This document shows positions 10,413-21,639 of a stretch of 64,000 bases of DNA, one piece after another. The notes below the pieces were generated by a model that was not told where the DNA came from, searched no databases, and was given only the letters and a program-made list of their open reading frames with translations. This stretch comes from Lolium rigidum (Eukaryota; Streptophyta; Magnoliopsida; Poales; Poaceae): contig NC_061511.1 in the NCBI RefSeq assembly GCF_022539505.1, positions 36,156,620 through 36,220,619 on the forward strand, in the 5' to 3' direction. Positions within the stretch are counted from its first letter, which is position 1. Each line of letters opens with the position of its first letter. Position numbers and translations under genes: made by a program.

Positions 10413-11648
10413 CACTACAACAGATTGGGCCGGCCCACTTACTGTAGTGTGGGACCCACTTTCATTTTGGGCCGGCCCACTTCTTTAGTAGGCCGGCCCG
10501 GTTACACGATAGTGGGATCCACATGCTTATTGGGCCGGCCCACTATCTTGTTGGGCCGGCCCACTTGCTATATGGTGGTCCCACATGGTAAATGGGCTGG
10601 CCCTTTAACGAGAAGGTGGGACCCACATGCGTTTTTGGCCGGCCCGCTATCTTGTTGGGCCGGCCCACTTGCTATATGGTGGACCCCACATACTAAATGG
10701 GCCGGCCTTTTAAGCTGGAAAGTGGGACCCACTGTGTTTTTGGCCGGCCCACTATCTTGTTGGGCCGGCCCACTTGCTATATGGTGGACCCCACATACTA
10801 AATGGGCCGGCCTTTTAACGGGAAGGTGGGACCCACCTATGCTTTTGGCCGGCCCACTATCTTGTTGGGCCGGCCCACTTGCTATATGGTGGACCCCACA
10901 CACCAAATGGGCGGCCCTTTAACGGGAAAGTGGGACCCACTGTGTTTTTGGCCGGCCCACTATCTTGTTGGGCCGGCCCACTTGCTATATGGTGGACCCC
11001 ACATACTAAATGGGCCGACCCTTTAGCTGGAAAGTGGGACCCACTGTGTTTTTGGCCGGCCCACTTGCTATACGGTGGACCCCGCACACTAAATGGGCCG
11101 GCCCTTTAACGGGAAAGTGGGACCCACTTGTGTTTCGGCCCGGCCCACTTGCTTCTTGGGCCGGCCCGATAGGCTGTAAGGTGGACCCCACATGTTAAAT
11201 GGGCCGGCCCATTTAAGTTTTGACCGATCAACCTTAGAGGTTAGGCCCGGCCCACGTAACTAATGGACCAGCCCGGCTATATAGTTGACCGGTCAAACTA
11301 TGTCGGCTGGCCCGGCCCGCTTAAGACGTGGCGAGGCCTCGTGTGGGCCTACCATCTACCACGGGGTTTCGGCCGGTTAACGCCGTTAGCCGCCGGTTAA
11401 CGGCGTACGCCACGTGTCGGTTGCATGACGTCGGCGGTCAACGGGCTCCCGAAAACACTTGCGCAACGGTCCGATTTTCCGTGGCGGAAGGGCGCCCAAG
11501 CGCGACGGACCGAAAAAACGTCGTTGGACTTTGCTCGACGCAGTTTCCACAACAGAACCCATATCGTCGGGTTAGGCCCATAGGCGACGAAAAATACCCC
11601 TTAGCGGACGATTTTGAGACGTTGTCTATCAGAACTTTTCTTGTAGTG
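10413..11648. mobile_element. Short CACTA-type (En/Spm) element
   Basis: The left end is CACTACAACAGATTGG at 10413. The right end is TTTTCTTGTAGTG, ending at 11648, whose complement begins CACTACAAGAAAAG. CACTACAA termini with subterminal repeats are typical of cereal CACTA elements. The interior is almost entirely a 105-bp repeat rich in GGGCCGGCCCA, followed by a GC-rich right part. There is no transposase, so it is non-autonomous. The flanking triplets (GGG left, CTT right) do not match, so a 3-bp target duplication is not supported. This could be a deletion derivative or two different ends brought together. Confidence 0.6.
10551..11220. repeat. 105-bp subterminal repeat with GGCC palindromes
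   Basis: TTGGGCCGGCCCACTTGCTA starts at 10551, 10655, 10760, 10865 and 10968 (spacing 103-105), with shortened copies on both sides. Each unit contains several self-complementary GGGCCGGCCC boxes separated by GTGGGACCCAC. The period is a multiple of three, which keeps artefactual frames open on both strands. Confidence 0.85.
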
Positions 11649-11738
11649 CTTGGTTCCGGATCCCGACAGCGCTCCGGCGTACCGGGTAGAGTGGACTCCC
11701 TCGTGTGCAGCTCTTCGAGGAACCACACACGGGAGAGA

Positions 11739-11802
<64 letters not shown>

Positions 11803-12285
11803 GAGAGGAGGCGCTCAAATGGGCTCTCCTTTTCTCAAAGGAGGGAATTGTGTGCTCCGCCTCCTCCCAAGCCTCCACCTTATATAGGGGAGGGGGAGGG
11901 GTGATGGCCGGCCAAAAACCCTATGGAGGGTGTATCTGGGCCAAGGAGAGGTGGCCCACTGGGCCTCTAAGGGCCCATGCGGCCCCACTGCAAAACGCAA
12001 GCCCATGGGGGTGGCCGACTACCTAATGGGCTCCCTTTCGGGAGGGGCCCATTAAGGTGGGTTGCACCTTTTAATATTAAATAAATACAAAATTAAATAT
12101 TAGTTCACTTAATTAATAGATAATATATATTATTTGATTCCCGATGATCTAAGACACCTCTCGAACTACTCCGAACATCCATCGGATTATCTCAGAACAC
12201 TCTTCGGTTCTCTCTACTCTTTTCTCCGGTGTTTCCAATGAATCCAAAACTATCTTAAATTTCGTTGAACCATTTAGTGTGTTTC
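11649..12285 (-). mobile_element. Reverse-oriented LTR fragment with TATA box
   Basis: Read on the minus strand this has the layout of a cereal LTR: an AT-rich part, GGCCCA-rich U3-like sequence, then CCCCTATATAAGGTGG (TATA box complement at about 11879-11890), GGAGGCTTGGGAGG, and a CT-rich leader. It stops at the Copia LTR end (12286) on one side and the CACTA end on the other, so neither terminus nor a target duplication can be confirmed. The family is not identified. Confidence 0.45.
11732..11809. repeat. (GA)n microsatellite
   Basis: About 75 bases of GA dinucleotides with a few interruptions. It is a CT-rich leader when read on the minus strand, just downstream of the TATA box of the LTR fragment. 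Confidence 0.9.
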
Positions 12286-13605
12286 TGAAAGGATCGTATG
12301 CCGCACCTAGAGGGGGGTGAATAGGTGCTAACCAATTTTTAGTTCTTTTTCAATTTAGGCTTGACACAAAGGTAAATTCTCCAGATATGCAACTAAGTGA
12401 ATTTACCTATATGACAAGGTTATCAACTAAGCAAGATACAACTACGCAATATATAGGAGATAGAATGGGATAGAGGTAACCGAGAGTGGAGCACGCGATG
12501 ACATGGAGATGATTCCCGTAGTTCCCTTCCTTTGCAAGAAGGTACGTCTACGTATGGAGGAGTGTGGTTGCTACGCAAGCCAAACCAACAGCCACGAAGG
12601 CTTCACTCAGATCTCCTGTGAGCAACGCCACGAAGGCCTAGCCCACTTCCACTAAGGGATTTCCTCGAGGCGGAAACCGGGCCTTTACAAGGTTCTTGGG
12701 GCACACATCCACAACTGAATTGGAGGCTCCCAAATCCGTAACAATACAACAATCAACAACAACACATCAACAACAAATCAACTAGGGAACCAAATAGGAA
12801 CACTAGCATGAGATCCCTCAAACAAATGAGGGGGAAATGAAGAACGCTTCGGTGAGGATGTAGATCGGTGTCTTCTCCTTCGAATCTCCAAAGATCAAGA
12901 GTTTTGGTTGGGGTAGGAAGGAGATCTTGCAAATCTTGTGTTCTTGAGGTGGCTCTAATGGTGGTGAAGCTTGGCAGATTTTTCTTGCAATGATTGAGCA
13001 ACTTGTCCCGTTGGAGAAGAGAGCTATTTATATGATTGGAGCTCTCAGATCTGATCGTTGTGGCGAAATCCACTAACACCGGAAGTTCCGGCCAGGATGG
13101 CCGGAAGTTCCGGCTGGCACCGGAAGTACCGGCCAGGAGGGCCGGAACTTCCGCCAGGAAAATTCCTCGTCAGATGACCTGGTCAACAAAAGATTGGGCG
13201 GAACTAGGGCGGAACTTCCGGTGACCGGAATTGCCCGAAAACCTTACTGGACTATACTGAGCCACAATTCCACATTTCCGGAACTTGCCCGGAAGTTGGG
13301 CGGAAGTTCCGCTGACCGGAACTTCTGGCCACACGCGCCGGAACTTCCGGCCAGGGAACAAAAACAGCAAACACAAACTGCACTGACAGGGCTTCTGCGG
13401 AACATACCAGGGCGGAAGTTCCGCCAGCTGGGGCCGGAACTTCCGCCAGGAAGAAAAACCCTGCAGATCATCGAACTGGCAGACCATCTCGCTGAACAAA
13501 AATATATTCCGAACACTTGTACCTGTCCACATCAACACACATAAAAATATACCTAGTGTTGACATCAAACACACAAAACCCAAAAGGGCGGGAAATGTTC
13601 TTTCA
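12286..13605 (-). mobile_element. 3' LTR of a Sirevirus-like Copia element (minus strand)
   Basis: On the minus strand the LTR begins TGAAAGAACATTTCCC at 13605 and ends CCTTTCA at 12286 (1320 bp), giving TG...CA ends. The purine-rich primer for plus-strand synthesis lies just outside (complement of 13606-13620, AAAAAGGGGAGAT). A TATA box (TATAAATA, complement of 13025-13032) lies after a cluster of palindromes. The LTR end shares CCTAGAGGGGGGTGAATAGG with solo LTR E at 41244. It is the 3' LTR of the element whose pol is at 16202-17538. The 5' LTR lies beyond the window. Confidence 0.8.
13079..13446 (-). promoter_or_regulatory. Palindromic CCGGAAGTTCCGG cluster in the Copia LTR
   Basis: About ten copies of a near-perfect palindrome (core CCGGAAGTTCCGG, arms GGC/GCC) lie 50-420 bp upstream of the minus-strand TATA box, i.e. 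in U3. Sireviruses are known to carry clusters of conserved palindromes of the form CCGG-N-CCGG in this position. That these serve as binding sites is inference. Confidence 0.65.
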
Positions 13606-13620
13606 ATCTCCCCTTTTTGG
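13606..13620 (-). other. Polypurine tract of the Copia element
   Basis: The complement reads AAAAAGGGGAGAT directly before the LTR start TGAAAG. Position and composition match the primer for plus-strand DNA synthesis. Confidence 0.75.
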
Positions 13621-14078
13621 TGTTTGATGACAACACAAGTATTTGCAAGGAATGAAGTATGTAAACCAATAATGTGCAAGATGTAGAGGAGCTCCCCCTA
13701 GATATGAGCATTGGTACATAAGAAACTCCCCCTATATCTTGCGCCTATCTTCCATGGGTTAGCAATAAGATCATGCAAAATACAATATAGTGATAGGCAT
13801 ATGGATAATAAAATCATGCACACATAGATAACCATGGAAGACTCACATACGGAGTTTACCATACACATAGATAAGGTTCCAAACACATAGATAGAGTTTA
13901 CAAGCCAAATAAACTAGGACATAGTTCGACACAACAAGATAAATAGAATCACTAGCGATAAAAATCAAAGCCAACACGAGCTTGTGACTCCCCCATGCAA
14001 ATACCCAACGGAGAGGAACCTAATAAGGTTCTTGCTCTCCCCCTTTGGCACCAAGGCACCAAAAAGGGAAAGGAGAAA

Positions 14079-15392
14079 CTACACGTCCCAAGGTTCGGCG
14101 TTAGCCCAGCCGGGAGGGAGGTTCGATGTAGCGCCGGGGTAGGGAGGAGTGTGCGGAGGAGACTCGATCTCAAGTCCATCTGGAGGGAGAGGCATGCCAT
14201 GCTGAGAGACCCACTCCGCCTCCGGAGTGATGCTCTCCTCGGATCCGGGAGGAGACACGTCAAGGTTGCCGCCCTTTGGTCCAATGGTTTCCCGGTAGAC
14301 TCTAAGCATAATGTCCCAAGTAGGGAGAAGATCCGCACTCTTGCCCGGAATACCCCAACCTTTGATGTAGAGGGGCTCCAAGACTTCCCTTGTTTGAGCA
14401 AAGGAGCTATCATGGCACCTCCAACCATTTGCATCTATGCCCGGGTAGCGAGGGTATCCAAGGGCACTTCCAAACTTAGCCAAGTTAGACTCAAGTAGCC
14501 TTTCATGAGACATCCACCGGAATGTTTTAGCTTCATCCGACTGAAAGTGTACGGTGGCATAGAATTGTTGGATCAATCCGACATCATAATCCTTGTTGAG
14601 CTCCATAATGGGATAGAGCCCAAACTCACCACACATAGCATAGGCTTCTTGAAAGTATGTAGAAGCGGCCATCTTCCCGGTGTCAATGGCATGTTGAGGG
14701 GCTACCCCCTTCTTGAACGGCACATACACCTCATAGAAAATCTCTTCTTGGGTCTTGTTGTGGAACCTCTTATCCGTAACCCTATTGTTCCGAGGGGTAA
14801 GGTAAGGGTTCACGTCACGGAGCTCCTTGTACTCAAGATATTGCATGTTCTTCACGGACACATGGATGTTCTTTCCTCTCACTCGCGGGTGTCTTTTGCC
14901 TTTGGCCGGATTGCTGACGAGCGGTGAGCTTGGATGGTCTTGTTTGCTCAAACTCTTCCTCAATCTCATCCACATGACCTTTGCCTCTCTTCTTGGATGA
15001 ACCTGGGATGGAATCAACAAGATAAGAATGATAAATGAGTGCACACAAGCAAGGAGGCCAAAACCAGAGCCTGCACAGGATATTGAGTAACAGCAGAAAA
15101 ATTCGCCAGGCCGGAAGTTCCGGTGAGAACCGGCGGAAGTTCCGCCCCGGGGCGGAAGTTCCGGCGTGTGGAGCCGAAACTTCCGGCTGTTCGAATACAG
15201 CGGCAGTTTCTCAACAGATCTGAGGCAATGGCTCGATAATCCGCATCACAACAACATCCTAAGCAAGTTCTAGTAAGGGAAAGGCATCAAGAGATGTTCT
15301 ACCATAGCTTTGCCTAGAGTATGCCCTATAGTTCATCTAGTGAGGTCTACCCACACATAGAGAGGGAGAGGGCACAAACCGGGGGGAGCCAT
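14079..15392 (-). pseudogene. Accessory ORF downstream of Copia pol, with a probable intron and a frameshift
   Basis: A minus-strand open frame (stop at 14079) of about 300 codons lies between pol and the polypurine tract, where Sireviruses of the SIRE1/Maximus type carry an extra, env-position ORF. Residues such as YKELRDVNPYLTPRNNRV and QQFYATVHFQ resemble the plant transposon protein domain often found in such ORFs (recalled, not searched). Upstream, ATGGCTCCCCCCG at 15392-15380 followed by GTTTGT, and an acceptor CCATCCCAG ending at 15003, would remove a 376-bp intron and join two phases in frame. A one-base shift near 14880 then separates the exon from the main frame, so this copy is broken. 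No signal peptide or membrane segment was seen in the main frame, so an envelope role is not supported. Confidence 0.55.
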
Positions 15393-15720
15393 GGAGGAGG
15401 AGAGGGAGAGGATGCCGATCCACGGAGCCGATCCGGCGGAGGTCGCCGGAGGAGGGAGATCCGGCCGGAGAGAGGAGCAGCCACCACAGGGAGAGAGATC
15501 ACTTTGAATAGATCTTGGGTGGGGGAAAGTGAGGAGGCAGGAACTGCCTCCCCGTTCCCGACCGGATATGTAGTGGTTCCGTAAGGGCGGAAGTTTCGCT
15601 CGTTGGAGCTGGAACTTCCGGTCCCCCAGAAACCACTGCAACTGAACAGCAACAGCGGCAGGAACGGCAGGAAATTCCAGCCGGAAGTACCGGTCAGAAC
15701 GACCGGAACTTCCGGTGAAA
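15110..15720 (-). promoter_or_regulatory. Second CCGGAAGTTCCGG cluster, near the accessory ORF start
   Basis: Copies of the LTR palindrome recur at 15110-15190 (inside the proposed intron) and 15590-15720 (about 200-330 bp upstream of the proposed ATG at 15392). The arrangement copies that of the LTR promoter, but only a weak TATA-like ACTACATATCC is present. It may be a duplicated LTR promoter segment driving the accessory ORF. Confidence 0.45.
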
Positions 15721-16201
15721 CGAGAAAACTGTGCCAGGAGCAAGTTTTGACAGGATGTTGGTGCACTCGGAGAAAGAAGAGGATATGGCTTAGATGAGAT
15801 AGGCTTAGGACAGATGCGCCAAACTGAGAGATGGTACATGATCACTCATTTTTGCAAATAATGCAAATGAAGGCCAAAAGTGAGTGATTTCCCATAAACA
15901 AGGAGATGTCAATAAAACTCAATGAAGATCCAAATAACTCCAACTCTTCACAAAGAAGAGTGTGGTGGCCTAGGCCACCATATATGAGTGTTATGGTATG
16001 GCACCGCGAAGATATCTCTTGGGTCCAAACCAATACTCATCATTGAAGCTCACATATCAACATATGATATAAAGAGAATGATTTCTTAATGTTGGCATTA
16101 TGGGGGAGGGATAGCTCAATAATTTAAACCGCACTCCCCTATTTCCATGCCCACATCTAAACCAAACAAAGTTTTGAGACAAAGGTGTGTTTGCAAGATG
16201 G
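15721..16201. other. Copia internal spacer between pol and accessory ORF
   Basis: No coding capacity was recognised. It contains a purine/pyrimidine-rich GGGGGAGGGATAG motif near 16112. It belongs to the Copia internal region. Confidence 0.5.
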
Positions 16202-17538
16202 TCAAGCTATACTCCTTGAATCAATGATATTTAGCTCATTCCTCAAATAAGAGAACCTTGCTTCATCAAGAGGCTTCGTGAATATATCGGCAAGTTGATC
16301 TTTGGTTGGAACATAGATAAGCTCAATATCACCACGGGCAACATGATCCCTAATGAAATGATTCCGGATCTCAATGTGCTTCGTTCTTGAATGTTGCACC
16401 GGATTATAGGCAATCTTGATGGCACTTTCATTGTCACATAATAGAGGCACTTTGTCACAAATGACACCGTATTCCTTTAAAGTTTGCCTCATCCATAACA
16501 ATTGAGTGCATCCACTTGCGGCGGCAACATATTCGGCTTCGGCGGTGGAGAGAGATATACAATTTTGCTTCTTAGAAGACCAACACACCAAGGACCTACC
16601 AAGGAACTGGCAAGCCCCGGAAGTTGATTTCCTATCATCCTTGTCACCCGCCCAATCCGCATCGGTATAACCATTGAGAATAAAACTTGAGCCTTTGGGG
16701 TACCAAATACCATATCTTGGGGTATCAACCAAATATCGAAAGATTCTCTTAAGAGCCATCATGTGGCTCTCCTTAGGAGAAGCTTGATACCTTGCACACA
16801 CACCAACACTCAACACTATGTCCGGTCTAGATGCACAAAGGTAAAGCAAGGATCCAATCATGGAGCGATATACCTTTTGATCCACCTCTTTACCATTGGG
16901 ATCTAGTGCAAGATGACATTTGGTAACCATAGGAGTGGCCACACCTTTCATCTCGGTCATCTTGAACCTCTTGAGCATGTCTTGGAGATATTTTGCTTGG
17001 TTGATGAAGGTTCCTTCCCTCAATTGCTTGATCTCAAAACCAAGGAAGAACTTCATCTCTCCCATCATAGACATCTCAAACCTATCGGTCATAAGCTTTG
17101 AGAATTCATCATTAAAAGCTTTGTTAGTAGAGCCAAATATAATATCATCAACATATAATTGGCAAACGAAAAGCTCCCCATTGACCCTCTTAGTAAAAAG
17201 AGTGGGGTCGATTAGCCCAACATCAAACCCACGGTCTACCAACAATTCCTTAAGGTGCTCATACCAAGCTCTAGGAGCTTGTTTGAGACCATAAAGTGCT
17301 TTATCAAGCTTGTAGACATGGTTAGGAAAGTTGAGATCCTCGAACCCCGGGGGTTGCTTAACATAAACCTCTTCATGCAAAGGACCATTAAGAAAATCAC
17401 TTTTCACATCCATTTGTTGTAACTTAAAGTTATGATGCGAAGCATAAGCAAGAAGGATACAGATGGACTCAAGGCGAGCCACGGGAGCATAGGTTTCTCC
17501 AAAGTCAATTCCCTCAACTTGAGAGAACCCTTGAGCCA
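16202..17538 (-). pseudogene. pol: Copia pol, reverse transcriptase and RNase H part (5' truncated)
   Basis: An uninterrupted minus-strand frame of about 445 codons. It starts inside the RT domain at [20 protein letters not shown], continues through [12 protein letters not shown] and the catalytic [11 protein letters not shown], then RNase H motifs ([35 protein letters not shown]) and the ending [14 protein letters not shown]...[10 protein letters not shown], and stops at 16202. Word choice fits the Sirevirus lineage. The first part of RT is missing because the 45.8-kb block begins at 17539. The linker before RT is found at 63383-64000. About 50 codons between the two parts are absent from both sides, judged from family length. 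The remaining frame is intact, so the break is recent relative to decay. Confidence 0.9.
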
Positions 17539-19133
17539 TGATGGCGTGTATTTCACACGTTCGTTGGGCAACCCCAAGAGGAAGGTATGATGCGCACAGC
17601 AGCAAGTTTTCCCTCAGAAAGAAACCAAGGTTTATCGAACCAGGAGGAGCCAAGAAGCACGTTGAAGGTTGATGGCGGCGGGATGTAGTGCGGCGCAACA
17701 CCGGAGATTCCGGCGCCAACGTGGAACCTGCACAACACAACCAAAGTACTTTGCCCCAACGAAACAGTGAGGTTGTCAATCTCACCGGCTTGCTGTAACA
17801 AAGGATTAACCGTATTGTGTGGAAGATGATTGTTTGCAGAGAAAATAGTAAAACAAGTATTGCAAGCAGATTTGTATTTCAATATTAAAGAATGGACCGG
17901 GGTCCACAGTTCACTAGAGGTGTCTCTCCCATAAGATAAAAGCATGTTGGGTGAACAAATTACAGTCGGGCAATTGACAAATAGAGAGGGCATAACAATG
18001 CACATACATGACATGATAAGTATAGTGAGATTTAATTGGGCATTACGACAAAGTACATAGACCGCCATCCAACTGCATCTATGCCTAAAAAGTCCACCTT
18101 CAGGTTATCGTCCGAACCCCTTCCAGTATTAAGTTGCAAAGCAACAGACAATTGCATTAAGTATGGTGCGTAATGTAATAAACAACTACATCCTCGGACA
18201 TAGCGCCAATGTTTTATCCCTAGTGGCAACAGCACAACACAACCTTAGAACTTTCTGTCACTGGTCCCAGGTGTCAATGCGGGCATGAACCCACTATCGA
18301 GCATAAATACTCCCTCTTGGAGTTAAAAGTAAAAACTTGGCCGGAGCCTCTACTAGAAACGGAGAGCATGCAAGATCATAAACAACACATGTGTAATAAC
18401 TTGATAATTAACATGACATGGTATTCTCTATCCATCGGATCCCGACAAACACAACATAGAGTATTACGGATAGATGATCTTGATCATGTTAGGCAGCTCA
18501 CAAGATCCAACAATGAAGCACAATGAGGAGAAGACAACCATCTAGCTACTGCTATGGACCCATAGTCCAGGGGTGAACTACTCACTCATCACTCCGGAGG
18601 CGACCATGGCGGTGTAGAGTCCTCCGGGAGATGAATCCCCTCTCCGGCAGGGTGCCGGAGGAGATCTCCGGAATCCCCCGAGATGGGATCGGCGGCGGCG
18701 GCGTCTCGATGAAGGTTTTCCGTATCGTGGTTTTTCCCATCGGGGGTTTCGCGACGGAGGCTTTAAGTAGGCGGAAGGGCGAGTCGGGGGCCGGACGAGG
18801 GGCCACACCATAGGGCGGCGCGGGCCCCCTCGGGCCGCGCCGCCACGTGGTGTCGCCACCTCGTGGCCCCACTTCGTGTGTTCTTCGGTCTTCCGGAAGC
18901 TCTGTGGAAAAATAGGCCCCTGGGTCTTCGTTTCGTCCAATTCCGAGAATATTTCGTTACTAGGATTTCGAAACCAAAAACAGCAGAAAACGGAACCGGC
19001 ACTTCGGCATCTTGTTAATAGGTTAGTTCCGGAAAATGCACGAATATGACATAAAGTGTGCATAAAACATGTAGGTATCATCAATAATATGGCATAGAAC
19101 ATACGAAATTATCGATACGTCGGAGACGTATCA
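17539..19133 (-). mobile_element. A1-type LTR, reverse orientation (left edge of the nested block)
   Basis: On the minus strand it runs from TGATACGTCTCCGACGTATC (19133) to CGCCATCA (17539), 1595 bp with TG...CA ends, and is preceded by the polypurine-like TAAGCTTGGGGATGC. Its last 1247 bp match, in the opposite orientation, 62134-63382 at the far edge of the block. The first roughly 190 bp resemble the A2 LTRs; the rest differs. It is the 3' LTR of a reverse Athila-like Gypsy element and abuts the Copia codons at 17538 with no target duplication at the other edge. Confidence 0.8.
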
Positions 19134-19650
19134 AGCATCCCCAAGCTTAGTTCAGCTCGTCCCGAGCAGGAAAAACGATAACAAAGATAATTTCCGAAGT
19201 GATATGCCATCATAAACTTGATCATATTGTAAACATATGTAATGAATGCAGCGATCAAAACAATGGTAATGACATGAGTAAACAACTGAATCATAAAGCA
19301 ATGACTTTTCATGAATAGCACTTTCAAGACAGGCATCAATAAGTCTTGCATAAGAGTTAACTCATAAAGCAATAATTTATAGTAAAGATATTGAAACAAC
19401 ACAATGGAAGATAAAGTTTCAGCAATTGCTTTCAACTTGTAACATGTATATCTCAATGATAGTTTGTCAACATAGAGTAATATAACAAGTGCAATATGCA
19501 AGTATGTAGGAATCAATGCACAGTTCACACAAGTGTTTGCTTCTTGAGGTGGAGAGAGATAGGTGAACTGACTCAACATAAAAGTAAAAAGAATGGTCCT
19601 TCAAAAAGGAAAGCATCGATTGCTATATGAAACATATGAGTTATGTACAT
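19134..19650 (-). mobile_element. Internal 3' end of the reverse A1 element
   Basis: Reverse-complement match to the end of the A2 internal regions (compare 24380-24738 and 60060-60600), including the CTCGGGACGAGC and AAGCTTGGGG sequences next to the LTR. Towards 19630 the match jumps about 60 bp, then ends at the head-to-head join. No protein is implied: the 156-codon frame here is the mirror of a frame in the opposite arm. Confidence 0.75.
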
Positions 19651-19967
19651 TATACATGTTACAAGTTGAAAGCAATTGCTGAAACTTTATCTTCCATTGT
19701 GTTGTTTCAATATCTTTACTATAAATTATTGCTTTATGAGTTAACTCTTATGCAAGACTTATTGATGCCTGTCTTGAAAGTGCTATTCATGAAAAGTCAT
19801 TGCTTTATGATTCAGTTGTTTACTCATGTCATTACCATTGTTTTGATCGCTGCATTCATTACATATGTTTACAATATGATCAAGTTTATGATGGCATATC
19901 ACTTCAGAAATTATCTTTGTTATCGTTTTACCTGCTCGGGACGAGCATAACTAAGCTTGGGGATGCT
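19134..19967. repeat. Large inverted repeat: arms 19134-19450 and 19651-19967
   Basis: Two 317-bp arms are complementary with about four mismatches by eye, separated by 200 bp that belongs only to the left copy. Each arm ends at an LTR start (TGATACG). The arms share the variant TTGAAAGTGCTATTCATGAA, which the ends of internal 1 and internal 2 lack (40579-40774 and 60400-60622), so they are sisters rather than general family members. Confidence 0.85.
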
Positions 19968-21479
19968 TGATACGTCTCCGACGTATCGATAATTTCTTAT
20001 GTTCCATGCCACATTATTGATGATATCTACATGTTTTATGCACACTTTATGTCATATTTGTGCATTTTCTGGAACTAACCTATTAACAAGATGCCGAAGT
20101 GCCAGTTCCTGTTTTCTGCTGTTTTTGGTTTCATAAATCCTAGTAACGAAATATTCTCGGAATCGGACGAAATCAACGCCAAAGATCTTAGAATCCCCGG
20201 AAGCATCCAGAACACCCGAGAGTCGCCAGAGGGGGGCCACAGGGCCCCCAGATGATAGGGTGGTGCGGCCCACCCCCTGGCCGCGCGGCCCTATGGTGTC
20301 GTCGCCCCTTCGACCTTCCGACGCCGCCTCTTCGCCTATATAAAGGTCCCAGACCTAAAACCTCGATACGGAAGGGCCACGATACGGAAAACCTTCCAGA
20401 GCCGCCGCCATCGCGAAGCCAAGATCTGGGGGACAGGAGTCTCTGTTCCGGCACGCCGCCGGGACGGGGAAGTGCCCCCGGAAGGCTTCTCCATCGACAC
20501 CACCGCCATCTTCATCAATGCTGCTGTCTCCCATGAGGAGGGAGTAGTTCTCCATCGAGGCTCGGGGCTGTACCGGTAGCTATGTGGTTAATCTCTCTCC
20601 TATGTACTTCAATACAATGATCTCATGAGCTGCTTTACATGATTGAGATCCATATGATGAGCTTTGTATCGCTACTAGTTGTGTGCTACTCATGTGATGT
20701 TATTAAAGTAGTCTATTCCTCCTGCATGGTGTAAAGGTGACTAGTGTGTGCACCGTGTGGTTCTTGTCGTAGGCTATGATTATGATCTCTTGTAGATTAT
20801 GACGTTAACTATTGCTATGATGGTATTGATGTGATCTATTCCTCCTACATAGTGTGAAGGTGACAGTGTGCATGCTGTGTTAGTACTTGGTTTAGTTGTG
20901 TTGATCTGTCATGCACTCTAAGGTTATTTAAATATGAACATTGAATATTGTGGAGCTTGTTAACTCCGGCATTGAGGGTTCGTGTAATCCTACGCAATTA
21001 GTGGTGTTCATCATCCAACAAGAGAGTGTAGAGTATGCATTTATCTATTCCGTTATGTGATCAAAGTTGAGAGTGTCCACTAGTGAAAGTCTAATCCCTA
21101 GGCCTTGTTCCTAAATATCGCTATCGCTGCTTGTTTACTTGTTTCTATTGCGTTACTACTGCTGCGTTACTACTCGCTTGTTTATTGTCTCGGGCAAAGC
21201 ACTTTTCTAGTGCCGTTGCCACTACTCATACTTATTTGTACCACCTGTATTTCACTATCTCTTCGCCGAACTAGTGCACCTATTAGGTGTGTTGGGGACA
21301 CAAGAGACTTCTTGCTTTGTGGTTGCAGGGTTGCATGAGAGGGATATCTTTGACCTCTTCCTCCCTGAGTTTGATAAACCTTGGGATATCCACTTAAGGG
21401 AAACTTGCTGCTGTTCTACAAACCTCTGATCTTGGAGGCCCAACACTGTCTACAAGAATAGAAGCACCCGTAGACATGA
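19968..21479 (+). mobile_element. A2 LTR1
   Basis: TGATACGTCTCCGACG start and GTAGACATGA end (family end is GTAGACATCA, so the final CA has mutated), 1512 bp. It has TATATAAAGG at about 20336-20345, a plausible TATA box. It is preceded by the internal 3' end at 19651-19967 and followed by the primer binding site, so it serves as 3' LTR of one unit and 5' LTR of the next. Confidence 0.85.
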
Positions 21480-21489
21480 AGCTATTTTC

Positions 21490-21507
21490 TGGCGCCGTTG
21501 CCGGGGA
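21490..21507 (+). other. Primer binding site of A2 (tRNA-Asp type)
   Basis: TGGCGCCGTTGCCGGGGA, ten bases after LTR1, is the sequence used by Athila-type plant Gypsy elements for the 3' end of tRNA-Asp. In the second unit the site at 57179-57196 has lost the first T (ACGGCGCCGTTGCC). Confidence 0.8.
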
Positions 21508-21639
21508 GGAAAGGTAAAAGTTACTCACACTCTGGATCTCGGCTACTAAGCTATTTTCGTCGTTGTAAGTACTCGAAGCTATTTCCTTTAGATCCTGCAA
21601 TTGCATCTTTTTGTTTCTTGTTTACACTAGTTAGGCATA

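Noticed and set aside
10425..11198. Overlapping long ORFs on both strands of the GGCC-rich repeat (up to 165 codons)
   Set aside because: The repeat period is about 105 bp, a multiple of three, so frames stay open by periodicity. The proteins are simple repeats with no domain.
11438..12026. ORFs of 232 and 146 codons across the GA microsatellite
   Set aside because: GA repeats are open in several frames on both strands (Arg-Glu and Ser-Leu runs). The flanks are CACTA end and LTR sequence.
14505..14927. Plus-strand 140-codon ORF opposite the Copia accessory ORF
   Set aside because: It is the complement of a frame with plausible domain content and element context on the minus strand.
19109..19950. 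Mirror ORFs of 156 and 107 codons around 19.1-19.95 kb
   Set aside because: They read the same non-coding retrotransposon 3' region in the two arms of an inverted repeat. Other copies are interrupted.
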